From positions 44,961 to 108,960 of the forward strand of contig JBAKBP010006574.1 of the NCBI GenBank assembly GCA_037953745.1: 64,000 nt of DNA, in the 5' to 3' direction. Made by a program: the position numbers and the translations under genes. Numbering within the stretch: position 1 is the first letter of the stretch; each line of letters opens with the position of its first letter. The notes under the pieces are model-generated. The model ran no database searches. It was not told the DNA's origin and saw nothing but the letters and a program-made list of their open reading frames with translations. The DNA is from Lithodes maja. Taxonomy: Eukaryota; Arthropoda; Malacostraca; Decapoda; Lithodidae. Below, in pieces: positions 1 to 11,058 of this stretch.

Positions 1-463
1 AAAGGGGGGAACGGTGCCTTAATCCGTTCCCTTGGAGCTGAGTCTGCCTAAGCATAGGTATGATGTCGGACAACTTAAACATTCACCTTGCCTGGGGCAT
101 GAGCAGCCTAAGCTATGTAAGAGCCAAGGACTGAATAATCCGTTGTTAACGTGAACCACCACGGTGTGGTCCAAAATTTGAATACAGGTTAATTTATCGA
201 AGTCCATCGTTCTTGGGTTAATTATTTAAGTCACGTAGATCTAAGTCCATCGTTCCTGTGGCTCCGGTCGGATGTATTCCGACACTTTGAAACAGGCTAG
301 CTGTGAGCCTTACTGGAAACTACTTGTTAGTGAGAAGGTTTTATCAATTGTGACAAGCCGACAAGGAAAAAACCCTAGTCACGGGAAACCCAGGGCCTTG
401 CTATCCAGGCCAATTGCCGTTAACATGGTCAGTAAGATTGCAGCGTATTAACACTCTCCGTCT
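1..463. other. unassigned sequence
   Basis: No coding region or repeat that I can support. Short ORFs here have no recognisable domain. Base composition is mixed and not AT-rich like the later spacers. Confidence 0.4.
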
Positions 464-581
464 CATATGACGCTAGAGCGTCATATGGCGGTTTTGCCAA
501 TATACTCATATGACGCTAGAGCGTCATATGAACTTTTCTTAATATCTCTCTAATAAGTTATATGACGCTCTAGCGTCATAT
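464..581. repeat. three dyad-symmetric repeats
   Basis: Three copies of an interrupted palindrome lie at 464-487, 507-530 and 560-581. Each has arms ATATGACGCT / AGCGTCATAT around a 2-bp centre. The first two have centre AG with 11-bp arms, and the third has centre CT, so it is the same motif in reverse orientation. Spacings are about 20 and 30 bp. Such clustered inverted sites resemble protein-binding or recombination sites in mobile-element ends, but no partner gene can be assigned. Confidence 0.8.
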
Positions 582-1735
582 TGAGCTCTGTCAGTTAGGT
601 AAGTTAGATCAAAATCTGTCGAATGGTGGCAACCCCAAGTTCCTCCGTCTTCTAACGGTCCCTCAGTGAGATTTTGACAGTTGTGGGGATAGTACCGTGT
701 CGTCCGCCTCCTCGTCAGTAAGTTAACTATTTCTGTCTGGGGGGGACTCCAGCTACGGAGTGGGCTGATAGCCTATGAACCACAGGACATCCTGATGACC
801 TTCGTTACCTTATTCGCTGTTTTCTAAGTCTGTTAATGACGTGACTGCTGACCACCGGAAAAACCGGAGGGAATGTATAGCTGAGCTTCGTCTGACTAGG
901 CTAGCAACGTTGGTTGCTGCCAGTGCTACCGGTGAGGGGTCCTACAGAACCACAAGAAAGTGTGATGGGGGGACAAGCTAACCACGAGGGTGGAGCATTG
1001 ACAAGTGTGACTGAGGCGACTAATGTGACCTTCCCTTACTGGTATACAAGTGCTCAATGGTTCTCAGCGCCTAAGCTACTCATGCCACTGGCGGGAGAAA
1101 TTAGACAAGTTTTGGTCCCCCCCCCCCCCCCCTCTGGTGGGGGGAGGGGACCAGATGAGAATAACACAGAAATAAGTTGGAGGCATAGCAAGAGTGTCCA
1201 GACCCCCCGGAAACTGCAGGATGGGAGAGGCCGGCATGGTTGTTGTTGTTGTTGTTGTTCCCCAAGCTGCCTGGCCGAACAGCCCCAAGGCTCCGAGCAC
1301 GGCCAAGGCCATAACCGAGCGCCCCCACAGAACCCTCCCTGTCGACCACAACAAAGCCTGGGTGACCGAAGCCACTCCAAGGCGGGGAGCCGAGGAGGGT
1401 GCGGAAACGCCCGGGAAACCAACCACCCAGGGCCCTGTGCCCCTCAGCAATTATGAAGAGAAAGTTGAGGGGCAAGGGAATGGTAATCAAGATTACTGGT
1501 GGTCTCATACGACCTAAGGGTATTACTCGATCCGACCGTATGTGTATCCCTGAAGAAATTATCATTCTTAACCACAGTTTTACTACGAGGTGAGAACTGT
1601 ATCAAATACCGTGCCACCTGTGACCAAGACCTGTTGCATACCAGAGAGTCGTCACATTCCTGCTATGCCTCGTGGAGGAGTTAAACTAAAAAAACTTTCA
1701 TTGTATGACTTAGGTAACTAAAAATTTCCTTATTT
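582..1735. other. unassigned sequence with C16 and (TTG)n tracts
   Basis: A run of 16 C lies at 1117-1132, followed directly by a G-rich stretch (about 1138-1152) that could fold back on it. A (TTG)8 run is at about 1237-1260. Overlapping ORFs on both strands across these tracts (for example 914-1456, 180 codons) owe their length to low complexity and show no domain, so I do not call a gene. Confidence 0.4.
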
Positions 1736-2782
1736 GTGTTAGGGACACAGGGCCCCATTATGCCTTGTGACCATATTACCCAAGACCCATTACGTGTAAT
1801 GGTAGATGGCCTTTATTCTCAATTTCACTCAATAAATGCTGGTGTTCCCCAGGGATCAGTTTTGGCCCCAATTCTGTTCCTCATTCATATCAATGATCTC
1901 ATATCTACCACTCCTAATCCAATACATTCCTACGCAGATGACTCAACACTCCACAGTTCCTTCACATTTACCAATTCTTTCACCCAACCCGATTTTATAA
2001 ATTCAAAAATAAACACTGCAATTTCTCTGAACCTGGACCTTTCTAGAATTAATGGATGGGGACAAAAGAATCTAGTTTCCTTTAATGCACAGAAAACCAA
2101 ATACATTCAATTTTCTAACCGACAGAATCTCACTGACTCCCATATATTTTTTAATGATGTAAATATTCCCACTTCCTCTAGTATTGACATTCTCGGTGTA
2201 ACATTAACTACAAACTTGAGCTGGACACATTATGTTAGAAGCATTGCTAAGAATGCCTCTAAAAAACTGGGACTCCTGTACAGAGTTCGAGAATTCTTCA
2301 CTGACGAGCAGTTGGCCGTGATATATAAAAGTCATGTGCGTTCTCAGATGGATTACTGTTCACCTCTGTGGGGTGGAAGTGGAGTGGTTGCATTGAGGCA
2401 GTTGGACAAAATTCAAAATAAAGCTATTAGATTAATCAATAACCCTGCAATCACACAGGACCTTCCTACATTATCCATACGAAGAAACGTTGCATCCCTT
2501 GCATTATTCTACAGATATTTTCACAGCAATTGTTCCGAGGAACTTGCTTCAATTGTGCCGCCTCTCCACATCTTTCCCCGTAGAACTAGGGCAGCTGAGA
2601 GCGCCCATGAATTTACACTTTCTCCTCCACAATGCAGAACTTCTGCTTATCAGAATTCATTTATCCCCAGAGCTACTACTCTTTGGAATTCACTTCCCTC
2701 AAATTGCTTTCCACAAACTTACAATCTACAAATGTTTAAATCCAGTTGTTACAAACATTTTATGAATGGAGGATGCCTTTAG
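1736..2782 (+). pseudogene. LINE reverse transcriptase C-terminal fragment
   Basis: A 348-codon open frame whose homologous part starts near 1780. It carries the second half of a non-LTR reverse transcriptase: the GVPQGSVLAPILFLIHINDL block, the YADDSTLH catalytic motif, and the downstream thumb/C-terminal part with a YRVREFF segment and an LDKIQNKAIRLI segment. The endonuclease and first RT motifs are absent, so the copy is 5'-truncated, as is usual for target-primed LINE insertions. The frame is still open, which suggests modest age. Clade is uncertain (CR1/Jockey-like). Related copies lie at 8640-9800 and 14150-14665, and the 3' end recurs at 18526-18640. Confidence 0.85.
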
Positions 2783-2863
2783 GCACATGGACCTTTTTGT
2801 TTTATCTGTGTTTTTCCTTCCTCCGTCCATTGTCTCTTAAAAAAAAAAAAAAAAAAAAAAAAA
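1780..2863 (+). mobile_element. 5'-truncated LINE with poly(A) tail
   Basis: Extent of the insertion carrying the RT fragment. It ends in an 80-bp 3' UTR and a run of 25 A (2839-2863). The 3' UTR (from TTACAAACATTTTATGAATG onward) is nearly identical to a 100-bp insert inside the TIR transposon at 18526-18640, so both are the same LINE family. The 5' edge is approximate and I found no clear target-site duplication. Confidence 0.75.
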
Positions 2864-3625
2864 TGTGCCCTTATTCGTTCATTTCTGTCTAAACAACTAG
2901 GTGACCAGATACCCATGGCGAATCACCGCAATTTTACCTTGGTTGTAACATGTTTCACTCAATGAGTTACCAGACATCGTACAGTAGAGTATTCGGACAG
3001 CTTTGGCAAACGACCGGCAGGAGTCTTAACGAGGCTAGTGAGAATAAAAAAACAACCACCCAGCCCATAAAACGATTACCCGTCGCATCCCTCACATTGT
3101 GAGCGTGCCCTACATTGGTTACACTGGCCTTGGCCGGCTGTGAAGCCGAAAGCCTGGCCGTAGGTGGGCCCGGGGGGATAAAACTACAGCCTGTGTCGCT
3201 GACCCGGGCTCCGCCCTCCTGCGGTTGGTGTGACGTGTAACGGCTGCCGGAAGATATCCGACACCTGTCAATTTTAAGGCAGGTTACCGCCAGAGCAAAG
3301 GTGTTAAAAACCAGTCTACCGTGCCGGGACGTGGCCCGGAAACATAGCAATGACCCTTGGCACGGCCTGGGTGGTCATGTAAGGGCAATGTAGACCTCGG
3401 AACCCTGTACCCGAGCGCAGTGTAGGGAGAGTGATCTACAAATAGGTTTTCTTTGGGGGTGAGGTAGTCTTCCAAAAGCTGGGAGGAAAACCCAAAAAAA
3501 CAACAAGCGGGTATTACAGTGTGATAGCCGGTAGTCACCGCACGTCGTTGGCCATTATCGTGTCCGCACCTTAAGACAACCTAGTGTGATGCCACCCTAA
3601 GCATCATATTTACATCTCTTTGAGT
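2864..3625. other. unassigned sequence
   Basis: GC-richer sequence between the LINE and the minus-strand gag-like block. Two overlapping minus ORFs (3350-2967 and 3538-3284) have no recognisable domain. It may be a terminal or untranslated part of the neighbouring degraded element. Confidence 0.3.
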
Positions 3626-4914
3626 CTATGAGCCCACCCTAGATGCTGTTAGGATTGGGGAAAAAATTACCCTATAATAAACATTCTCGGGCAACCCTTG
3701 CACCATATGGAGTCTGAGAAGCTGTCTGGCTCGGACTACCTCAAACAAGGCTGTTCGGATATCCCTAAGTGAACCCGCTGGGTTCGGCAGGAGGTACTCT
3801 TGAAAAACTCTAGCACTTTCCTCCTGACATCTCGGCGGATTGAGCATTGGTTTAGCAATGGCCTGATCTGTGTCTCTAGTGAGCAGAAAACCAATAAACT
3901 TCCGGGGGGGCGTTTTCCCGTACTAGGAACTCCTGTTGGAGTTCAATAGAGTCTGGAGTTAAGAAAGGAGCTGGGAAGTGTCTAGCTTCTAATTGAGGGG
4001 CAATGATGAACTCAAATATAGCTCGTGGGACTCTGCCTGGCTGTGGCCTCAGCAAGTCAAACTCCATATGGCGCGGTGGTGGAATTGGTAGGGAAACATT
4101 GGTCGTTATGTCAATAGCAAACTGTTGGACATCTTGATCCCAGAGCACCCATGGGCCATGTCCCACCTCTCCCAGATTTAATTCCCTTTGCTCGAGTTGT
4201 GAACGAGTTCGGGTAAAGGTTAGCCGTGGTTCAATTATCGTTATTGTTGGCATGAGGGCTAGTGGAGTCACTAGAAAGATCGTTATCGTCGGTCATAGAG
4301 CTAGCAGAGCAACTAGGAACATCTGAGGGAGGAGGGGCAAGTCGTCTTGGCTCATACACAAAATACTGATAACTAGTAGAGTTAGGTATTGCTATAATAG
4401 GGACCCCTATGACCTTTTCCTGGGTGTCTTTGGCCCGGAAACCTTTATGTCTATTTACTTCAATGGTCCATTCCGGTGGTACTGGAATCTCACCATAAGT
4501 GGATCTGTGCCTGTCCCCTGCCTTAGACGAGGTAACTGGGAGCCACAGCTTACCCGGTTCTTTACTACCCTGAAGCTGATCTTCCGTTTGTGGCTGAGAT
4601 GGGGGGGAGTGGAGCAATGGGGTCAGAGCCAAAAATCATATGACGGGATCCGCCGCCGAATGACTCGCTATAGTAATTTTAGAAGGACTGGCTTTAGGTT
4701 GCGTTCCCGAAACTGTGTGTGTTTACGCCGTGTTACCTGCCAGATTGCTAGTCGGTGACAACTGATAGGGACTGTTTACACCTGGGTGGGTCCCCTTGAC
4801 CTCTTTTGGTGTAACTCCGAACCCGGTCTGTAAGCCCGCCGCGCGATTACTATCGCCAGAGATTCTTAAGTTAGACAGTGCCGCAGCTGTTGGCATATCA
4901 GGGTCCGGAATCAA
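3626..4914 (-). pseudogene. downstream part of gag-like block, broken frames
   Basis: A chain of minus-strand frames (4914-4723, 4632-4231, 4271-3876, 3847-3626) continues past the stop of the 4975-5967 frame without other features. The pieces look like real protein: a Pro-rich segment ending in SIPPPR-type text near 4060, then a segment with ARQLLRLHMVQGLPENVYY near 3700. Stops and frame changes separate them. I recognise no family with certainty. The position after a cysteine-box ORF and a low-complexity linker fits the capsid-like end of a retroelement gag. It could instead be an unknown host-derived pseudogene. Confidence 0.4.
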
Positions 4915-4974
4915 ATTGATGGTGGTCGGTGACAGGGGACGGAGTGGACCGTGTACCGGTATTACATTAGAGGT

Positions 4975-5967
4975 TTATGACTGGGGATTGGGGGGAACCG
5001 AATGTAAAAACACAATCTCATCGTCCGGCGAGGTGACAGGCATAGATCCATGTGGTGGGGTGACCGTTACTTCAGTTTGATCCCCAAGGCGCTTGGAAAT
5101 AGCACATTGTTGGAGGACCTTGTGTAATAAATCATCTAACTGTTGCGCCGTAACACATTGCGATCTTTGTCGTTTGAGGGACCTAGATTTTACCTTCTTA
5201 GCCGATGTTGGCTCCTTTACCTGTACCATTGGATTTGGTTCTATACCTTCATCCTGCAGAGTTATTGGGTGGAGAACTATTTCTGGTGGCCTTACAGTGC
5301 TTGTCCCCGAAGCCTGACTATCACATCGAGAGGGTTTTAAACTCTCATCCCGTGGAACTGTACTTAACCCAGTTTCCACCCTAGTTTGGACTGCAGGGAC
5401 AGACTCTGACCTACAGGTAGGAGCTATTATGCTCGTGTTACTGGCTTTCGGCCTAGTGGGCAAACCTGTGGCGTCTATAGTCGGCGTGACTACTCCCGCC
5501 GTTGTATCATGACCTTGGACCATGTCAGGCGCCGGAGCCATATGGAGCCCAATTTTACCACCTGGTAAATTAGTTTGTGATAGCACTAACTTAGACCCTC
5601 GTAGTCTTACCTTAACTCTTTGTCTTACCCTCATCGCCGGTGGATGTTGCTCGGCACTCGATCCGCCGGAACCGGGGAAAACCACCGGCGTCGTCGGAGC
5701 GGATGTCGAGGGAACCGGTGGGGACGCTGACTTACACATCTGGATGAGGGGGCTATCCTGGGTGTCCATTGCCTTGCAGGTGTGTCGCGGACTGGACAAC
5801 TTGCGCACCTTAGCTGGTAGGTGTGTCCACACTGGACGCCTTCTGACGGAGTCGTTGAGGTGAGTCCAGTTGAGTAGGATGTACCATCTCTGGCGACTCA
5901 GAGCAAGCTCTCTTAGAGTGGGGAGGAGAGTGACCGACAGAGGACTCAGATGAATGAGGGGAAGCAA
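4975..5967 (-). CDS. gag-like linker ORF, low complexity
   Basis: A 330-codon frame rich in Ser, Thr, Pro and Val, with one basic stretch (SAKKVKSRSLKRQRSQ near residue 265) that looks like a nuclear or nucleic-acid-binding signal. The first ~50 residues overlap the 5810-6316 frame, and the natural reading probably enters this frame from that one by a single frame change near 5810-5860. No enzyme motif is present. I treat it as the middle of a degraded gag-like protein on the minus strand. Function unknown. Confidence 0.4.
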   Translation of the reverse strand: MLPLIHLSPLSVTLLPTLRELALSRQRWYILLNWTHLNDSVRRRPVWTHLPAKVRKLSSPRHTCKAMDTQDSPLIQMCKSASPPVPSTSAPTTPVVFPGSGGSSAEQHPPAMRVRQRVKVRLRGSKLVLSQTNLPGGKIGLHMAPAPDMVQGHDTTAGVVTPTIDATGLPTRPKASNTSIIAPTCRSESVPAVQTRVETGLSTVPRDESLKPSRCDSQASGTSTVRPPEIVLHPITLQDEGIEPNPMVQVKEPTSAKKVKSRSLKRQRSQCVTAQQLDDLLHKVLQQCAISKRLGDQTEVTVTPPHGSMPVTSPDDEIVFLHSVPPNPQS

Positions 5968-6316
5968 GGTTTGAATTGGGCAGAGACGGGACAGTAGCCT
6001 GACAGGCTAAGGGATCATCAAAGGAGTACAGGCGTATGATCCTCATTAACTCTGCTGTGTCGCAGAATAATTCATTATTAGCCATCCTTGCAGCATAAGA
6101 TTCGAATTTAGTCTTAATCTCAATCAAAGTTAATAAGCAAGACATATCTTGGTTGTCTAGCCATTCATCGAAAAGGTCCGAGCAAACCGGACATTTACTG
6201 GCAGTCCATGAAAAGGTAGTCTTGACCAAACAACTAACACAGCGGATACACAACCTGTGCGCCGCTACTGGGACAGATAAACAAGTAGGTGTAGAGCAAA
6301 TCCAAAAGTTAGGCAT
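5810..6316 (-). CDS. gag-like N-terminus with Cys/His box
   Basis: A 168-codon minus ORF starting with a cysteine/histidine-rich box: CSTPTC at residues 7-12, HRLCIRCVSC at about 20-29 and CPVC at about 43-46. This H-x2-C-x2-C ... C-x2-C arrangement resembles the box at the start of DIRS-type and LAP2alpha-like gag proteins, and also a RING-like zinc site. The rest is acidic, then Ser/Pro rich. It heads the minus-strand block running down to 3626. No reverse transcriptase or tyrosine recombinase is visible nearby, so the element class is an inference only. Confidence 0.45.
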   Translation of the reverse strand: MPNFWICSTPTCLSVPVAAHRLCIRCVSCLVKTTFSWTASKCPVCSDLFDEWLDNQDMSCLLTLIEIKTKFESYAARMANNELFCDTAELMRIIRLYSFDDPLACQATVPSLPNSNLASPHSSESSVGHSPPHSKRACSESPEMVHPTQLDSPQRLRQKASSVDTPTS

Positions 6317-6419
6317 GGTTACTGACTCCCCTCCTCGCCGGGGACAGTCCCTCCTCAGCTGTGCTGCTCCGGATATGAAGAGTCTGGAAATAGAAATTTC
6401 CAGGAATCAATCCTCATAA

Positions 6420-7980
6420 GGATAACCTGAGAGGTGATAATAACATCCTACTTACTCCCCGGCGACGAAAAAATGTGCGAGCCACAGCCCAACCATTTTC
6501 TCGCCTCCAGGTCGTTGTCGTGTACAAGCCCTACCCCTTTTCAATCGGGGGGTAGTCACGCGTGACTACTTACCTATGACATGAGTCACTGGCCCTCAGT
6601 GGACATCTAGCGAGCGTCGTCCTGCAGCTGCGTGCTAGCTAGACACTGCTAAACCTTTGTTACCCAACTTTGCCGCCGGGCGTAGTGGGAGGGAAAAACT
6701 AGCAAGTCAATCCTCCCCAACGGGGCCGCCGGGTCGGCGGGGTAAACTGGTTCATCACAGGGCGATTCTAATAAAAGACGGTTGCGCATCCGTCCTCCCT
6801 CCGCCGGCCCTTGCACGACCGGCGGCAGGGAGGGTAGTGGTATACTACGTAGTCAGAAAGGAGGGGATAAAAAATAAGCCCAAGCACGCCAGCGCGCCGG
6901 TAGCCGGTCCGAGTAGGAAGACGGAGGGCCGGCGGGCCAAGGAACAAGGCAAAAAAACAGTCACGAGCACAAGTCTACTAAACCTGAACCAAAACAACCC
7001 CACACAAAACAGAATGACTCCGAGAACTCCAGGAACGAGATGAAACTCGAACCCGAGATCACAGGACAAAAAAAAGGGGGGGGGGGGGGGGGAGGGGGCA
7101 TTTTAAAAATATCATATAATAACAGTGCACCGCTAAACCCTAAGAACAACCCTAATGTGGCTGACCTCTAGGTATCAGTAATCCTTACCTTTGGAAGAAA
7201 GACTATACCTTGAAGATAACACGGCCACAGCACGAGGGGAAGAGGCCCACGAGAGGGGCCCGGGAGCAGGCTCGAACACCAGAAGATCCCACACCACGTG
7301 TGACAATCCTTAAACTGGAGCGTCTGCTAAAACTGAAGAAAACACATGGCCCCTAGGCCCAACACGCTGGACTGAGACCTTCTGCGATGAAAACTAGCCT
7401 GGTAACTAGAAATAATCAACAGCTAAGGCGCGTAAAAACAAGAATAAATACACACGTGGCGACTGACTTGGAGAACACGTAAGCGCCTGAGAGTACCCTA
7501 ATTTAACACTTTCTGCGGGCAACCAACGGGTAGCCTGTGCTAGCTAGTCCTAAACCCTGTTCAATACAACTCAGATATGTACAAATGAGTAAGGACTCAC
7601 GCGAAACTGAGTGAACGACGAATGAAGCAGCGCTGGCGAGACACGTCCGACTTGGTTGTGCGCGGGGAAGAGAAGGAGGTATGGCCGCCTGGCGAGGAGC
7701 GGCTGGGTTGCCACAACGCAAGAAATCTACCGAAAGTGGAAAGCGTGTTATAACATTGTTTAAGTTAAAAAAAAAAAAAAATCTTCTCTTATTTTTTACG
7801 AAGTTTTTTCGTAGTGGGTACCCGATCTATAGACGACTCCATAAGAGAAGTTGCGTTACACTTGTGAGGAATACTCTGTTCATCCCCGCGGGCGGTATAT
7901 TCAAAACGGCTGACGCGGGTGTTGGATGGGGACTATTATATTAATAGGCAGATCGTCAATGATGGAGGGGCCACTATCAA
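6420..7980. other. unassigned GC-rich to mixed sequence with G17 tract
   Basis: This stretch lies upstream of the minus-strand gag-like ORF and could hold its promoter or LTR, but I found no matching direct repeat elsewhere in the window. It contains a homopolymer of 17 G interrupted by one A and followed by five more (7076-7098), a short inverted pair GCCGGCCCTTGC / GACCGGCGGC near 6800-6830, and an A14 run near 7768. ORFs across it have no recognisable domain. Confidence 0.35.
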
Positions 7981-8020
7981 ATATAAACATATATACAGTA
8001 TATATATATGCATATATACC

Positions 8021-8057
<37 letters not shown>
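7981..8057. repeat. (TA)n microsatellite
   Basis: Alternating TA with a few interruptions (GCATATATAC, CCGG) and a pure run of over 30 bases at its right end. Confidence 0.9.
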
Positions 8058-8061
<4 letters not shown>

Positions 8062-8639
8062 ACGTATCTTAATTCAAAAGTGGTTAACTTAAAAAAATTA
8101 GACCTAACAGAGAGGATTTGAAAGGTATCAGACAGCTGAAGGCCAATGGAACTTAAATTCAGTTAAAAGTTTATTTTAAGTTCTTACTTGCTTTCCTTTT
8201 AGTCTATTTGTTTTCCATTATATTCTGATACACATCAATTATGATCAAACATGAAACTATTGAAAGTCATATAGAATTATTTAAAAGTTTCTATTGCGTA
8301 GGCTAATAATAACGAATAGAGAAAAGAGTGAATTTAAATTAAGGACTTTTAACCCGAGAACGGCAAGGAGACTCTTAAAGAGGTTTTACTGGGTGAAGGC
8401 GACAGGACTCTTCAGATCCAAGGCCTAAAAAAAGCCTTTTAAAAGACTCCAATATCACTCAAAACAAAGGAATATGTGATTAATGAGATAATTCCCCTCC
8501 ATACCGCCTATCACTCCATCACATGTGTCAACCCCCCTTCAATGATCACCTATTTTTACTCTTATTCCCTTGTTTATCGGTTTATTTACCGCACAAATAT
8601 CTCTCACCCGGTTTCAAGGTCATCAGGGATGCATAGAGA

Positions 8640-9800
8640 GAGCGTGGTGATCCTCCTTTCGGAACTTCAGTGAGACCTTTTCTATTGCGCTAGACATATC
8701 GAAGGCGTTCAATAGAGTCTGGCACAAATAATTAATTTCTAAACTACCCTCCTTCGGTTTCTATCCCTCCATCTGTGCCTTTGTCTCTAATTTCCTTTCC
8801 GGCTGTTCCATAGCTGCGGTTTGGACGGCCATCGCTCACTACTTCATCCTATCAACACCGGTGTTTCTCAGGGCTCTATCCTATCTCCTATTCTTTTTCT
8901 AATTTTCATAAATAATTTTCTCAACTGTACCTCCAGTCCCATCCATTCATACGCCGATGACCCTACCTTACACTACTCAATTAGTTTTCCAGAACGCCCC
9001 AGGCAGCAATCCCTCAAAGACAAACGTAATGAAGCCATAGAACACTTATCTTCTGATCTAACTACTATTTCCAATTGGGGCAGAGAAAACCTTGTTGCCT
9101 TTAATGCTTCCAAAACACATTTTCTCCATCTATCTACCCATCCGGAACTCCCAGCAGACTATCCCTTATTCTTAAAAAATACAAAAATCAATCCTTCATT
9201 TTCTCTCAATATTCTTGGTGTCTCTTTTTTCTTCTGCTCTCACTTGGAAGGACCATATTACCAGTCTTGCTAAAGCAGCCTCCCAGAAGCAGGGTGTGCT
9301 AAACTGCCTCAAGGGGTTCTTTACCCCTGCACAGCTTCTTGCTCTGTACAGGGGCACAGTGCGTCCTTGCATTGAGTATTGTTTACATGCATGGGGAGAA
9401 TCCTCTCACACCGCACTCCTAGACAAAGTAGAAAGTAAGGCCTTTCGTATCATTAATACCCGCCCACTCACCAACTCTCTGCAAACTCTCTCTCTTCACC
9501 ACAATGTTGCCTATCTTTCACTTTTCTATCGCTACTACAATAATCAGTGCTTTCCCAGTGTATACCACATCCTCTACGTAAGGTATGCGGTACCCGTCTT
9601 ACAACACAATCCCACCCCTACTCTGTGCAACTCTCCAACCCATGAGTGAAACGTTACTCTCAGACTTTCTTCTATTCAACAGCTGAGCTCTGGAACACTC
9701 TCCCAGAATCAGTGTTTCCCTCCTCCTATGACTTCAATTGCATACCGTTCTTAGCTCTGCTTAATTATTTGTTCACTTTACAACGAAGATTGTTGAAATT
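8640..9800 (+). pseudogene. LINE reverse transcriptase fragment, frameshifted
   Basis: The second copy type of the 1780-2863 LINE lineage. From about 8675 the reading shows ALDISKAFNRVWHK with a stop after it, then GVSQGSILSPILFLIFINN and SYADDPTLHYS (the canonical YADDST has become YADDPT). A frame change near 9225 leads into WKDHITSLAKAASQK and the C-terminal part up to about 9650. Stops and the altered motif show it is dead. A very similar sequence lies on the minus strand at 14150-14665. The 5' part, including the endonuclease, is missing. Confidence 0.8.
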
Positions 9801-10093
9801 TTCCCTTTGATTTTGACATTTGGTCCGGTAGAATCATAGAGTACAGAAGGATAGAGAGGAAAGAGAGACGCTACAAATCTGAAAATAGCGATCCGCGCGT
9901 TCTAGAGATAGCAGCATGATCGCATAGGAAAATTGGAAGGGCCCCTTTAATTGGTAATAATCCCTATCTTGTACTAATAACGCTATTAATAATCAATTCT
10001 ACGCTATCCAGAGACTCTATAGACAAGACAGAGTTAAATAGACATAAGTAGAATCAGTGTTTCCCTCCTCCTATGACTTCAACTGCATACCTA
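9706..10093 (+). repeat. 42-bp direct repeat pair in LINE tail
   Basis: The segment beginning GAATCAGTGTTTCCCTCC occurs at about 9706-9747 and again at about 10052-10093 with one mismatch. The 300 bp between them (including GATCCGCGCG-type sequence near 9893) has no other assignment. The pair sits in the 3' end of the preceding LINE, so the second copy is either a partial duplication or the resumed LINE after a 300-bp insertion. Confidence 0.7.
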
Positions 10094-10132
10094 GGCCAGA
10101 TCATCGTGAAATTGTTGTCATTATGAGGAGGT

Positions 10133-10342
10133 ATGTATGGTCATGTTGAACGAATGGGAGATGAAAGGCTTACAAAGAGAATATGTGAGTCCGGTACAAG
10201 GGGAGATAGAAGGGCAGGAAGACCCCCATTGAGATGGAGAGACTGTGTAAGAAAGGCTTTGGATGATAGAGGAATGACTATAGATCAGGCAGGGGAAGTG
10301 GTGGTGGACAGGAGTGAATGGAGAATGCTTGTAAATAGTTGA
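10133..10342 (+). pseudogene. LINE polyprotein C-terminus
   Basis: A 69-codon frame with the C-terminal tail of a non-LTR retrotransposon polyprotein: YGHVERMGDERLTKRI, then GRPPLRWRDCV. This GHV-x-RM ... GRP-x-x-RW-x-D signature sits after the reverse transcriptase thumb in many LINEs. Everything upstream is lost by 5' truncation. Clade uncertain, possibly RTE-like. Confidence 0.8.
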
Positions 10343-10735
10343 GTGAACACGTGGTCATTTGGAGTAAGGGGTCGGGCGCAAGTTCGACTAGATAATAGTC
10401 CATCAGGCGCCTGGCCCGGGGGGACGATTAATATGAAGGGTGTGCCTGGAAGTGTGGTGGGAGGGCTTGTGGCTTTGGCTCCGCTGCATGTCTGCCTGCC
10501 GAAATCGGAACCTCTCCGGGTGGTCAGGGGCCGGGGGAGTGCTGGAGCGACCTTGGTAACCCTAGTCTCTGGGTCTTCTCCTGGGTGACCTGGATGTGTG
10601 TGAGTTTGTGTTTTTTATCTGTGTTTATTTTTTGTTTTATGTTGTTTTTGTGTTTTCCCTGTTCTTGCTCTGTCTTGAGTCGGCTACCCCCAAAATGGGG
10701 ATTGGGCCTGAGCATATAGATAGATAGATAGATAG
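10133..10735 (+). mobile_element. 5'-truncated LINE with hairpin and (TAGA)n tail
   Basis: A 603-bp insertion bounded by a 10-bp target-site duplication ATGAGGAGGT at 10123-10132 and 10736-10745. It holds the polyprotein tail, a GC-rich then T-rich 3' UTR, a short hairpin CCCCAAAATGGGG (10687-10700 region) and a (TAGA)n tail. The same 3' UTR occurs at 63554-63876, and the last ~50 bp at 33661-33713. Three independently truncated copies of one family fix its 3' end. Confidence 0.9.
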
Positions 10736-10745
10736 ATGAGGAGGT

Positions 10746-11054
10746 TCACAGTAACGTCTCATCTACCACCACCATTGTTGTTATGAGAGTGTCATAAGTA
10801 TAACCTATGAACGTATTTCGTGAAATGTCCTGTTTTAGGGCAATTTTATAAATTAACATCTACATAACTTGTAACTAATAATATGTATTAAAAAATACAT
10901 TTTAATTCTTGTTGTGTTGCTTGTAGTTATACAGCTTACATCATATATAAGTATTTTTATATTGTATATGTATTCCTAATATTTTCCTCTTGCTTTTATA
11001 TATCTACTTTATTTCTAATAATTTACAAGTGTTTTTACCAACATTAACTCACTC
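10746..11054. other. AT-rich spacer
   Basis: No gene or repeat that I can support. AT-rich with short homopolymers. Confidence 0.5.
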
Positions 11055-11058
11055 TTAA

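Noticed and set aside
914..1565. Overlapping ORFs of 107-180 codons on both strands
   Set aside because: Length comes from C16 and (TTG)n tracts; no conserved motif in any frame.
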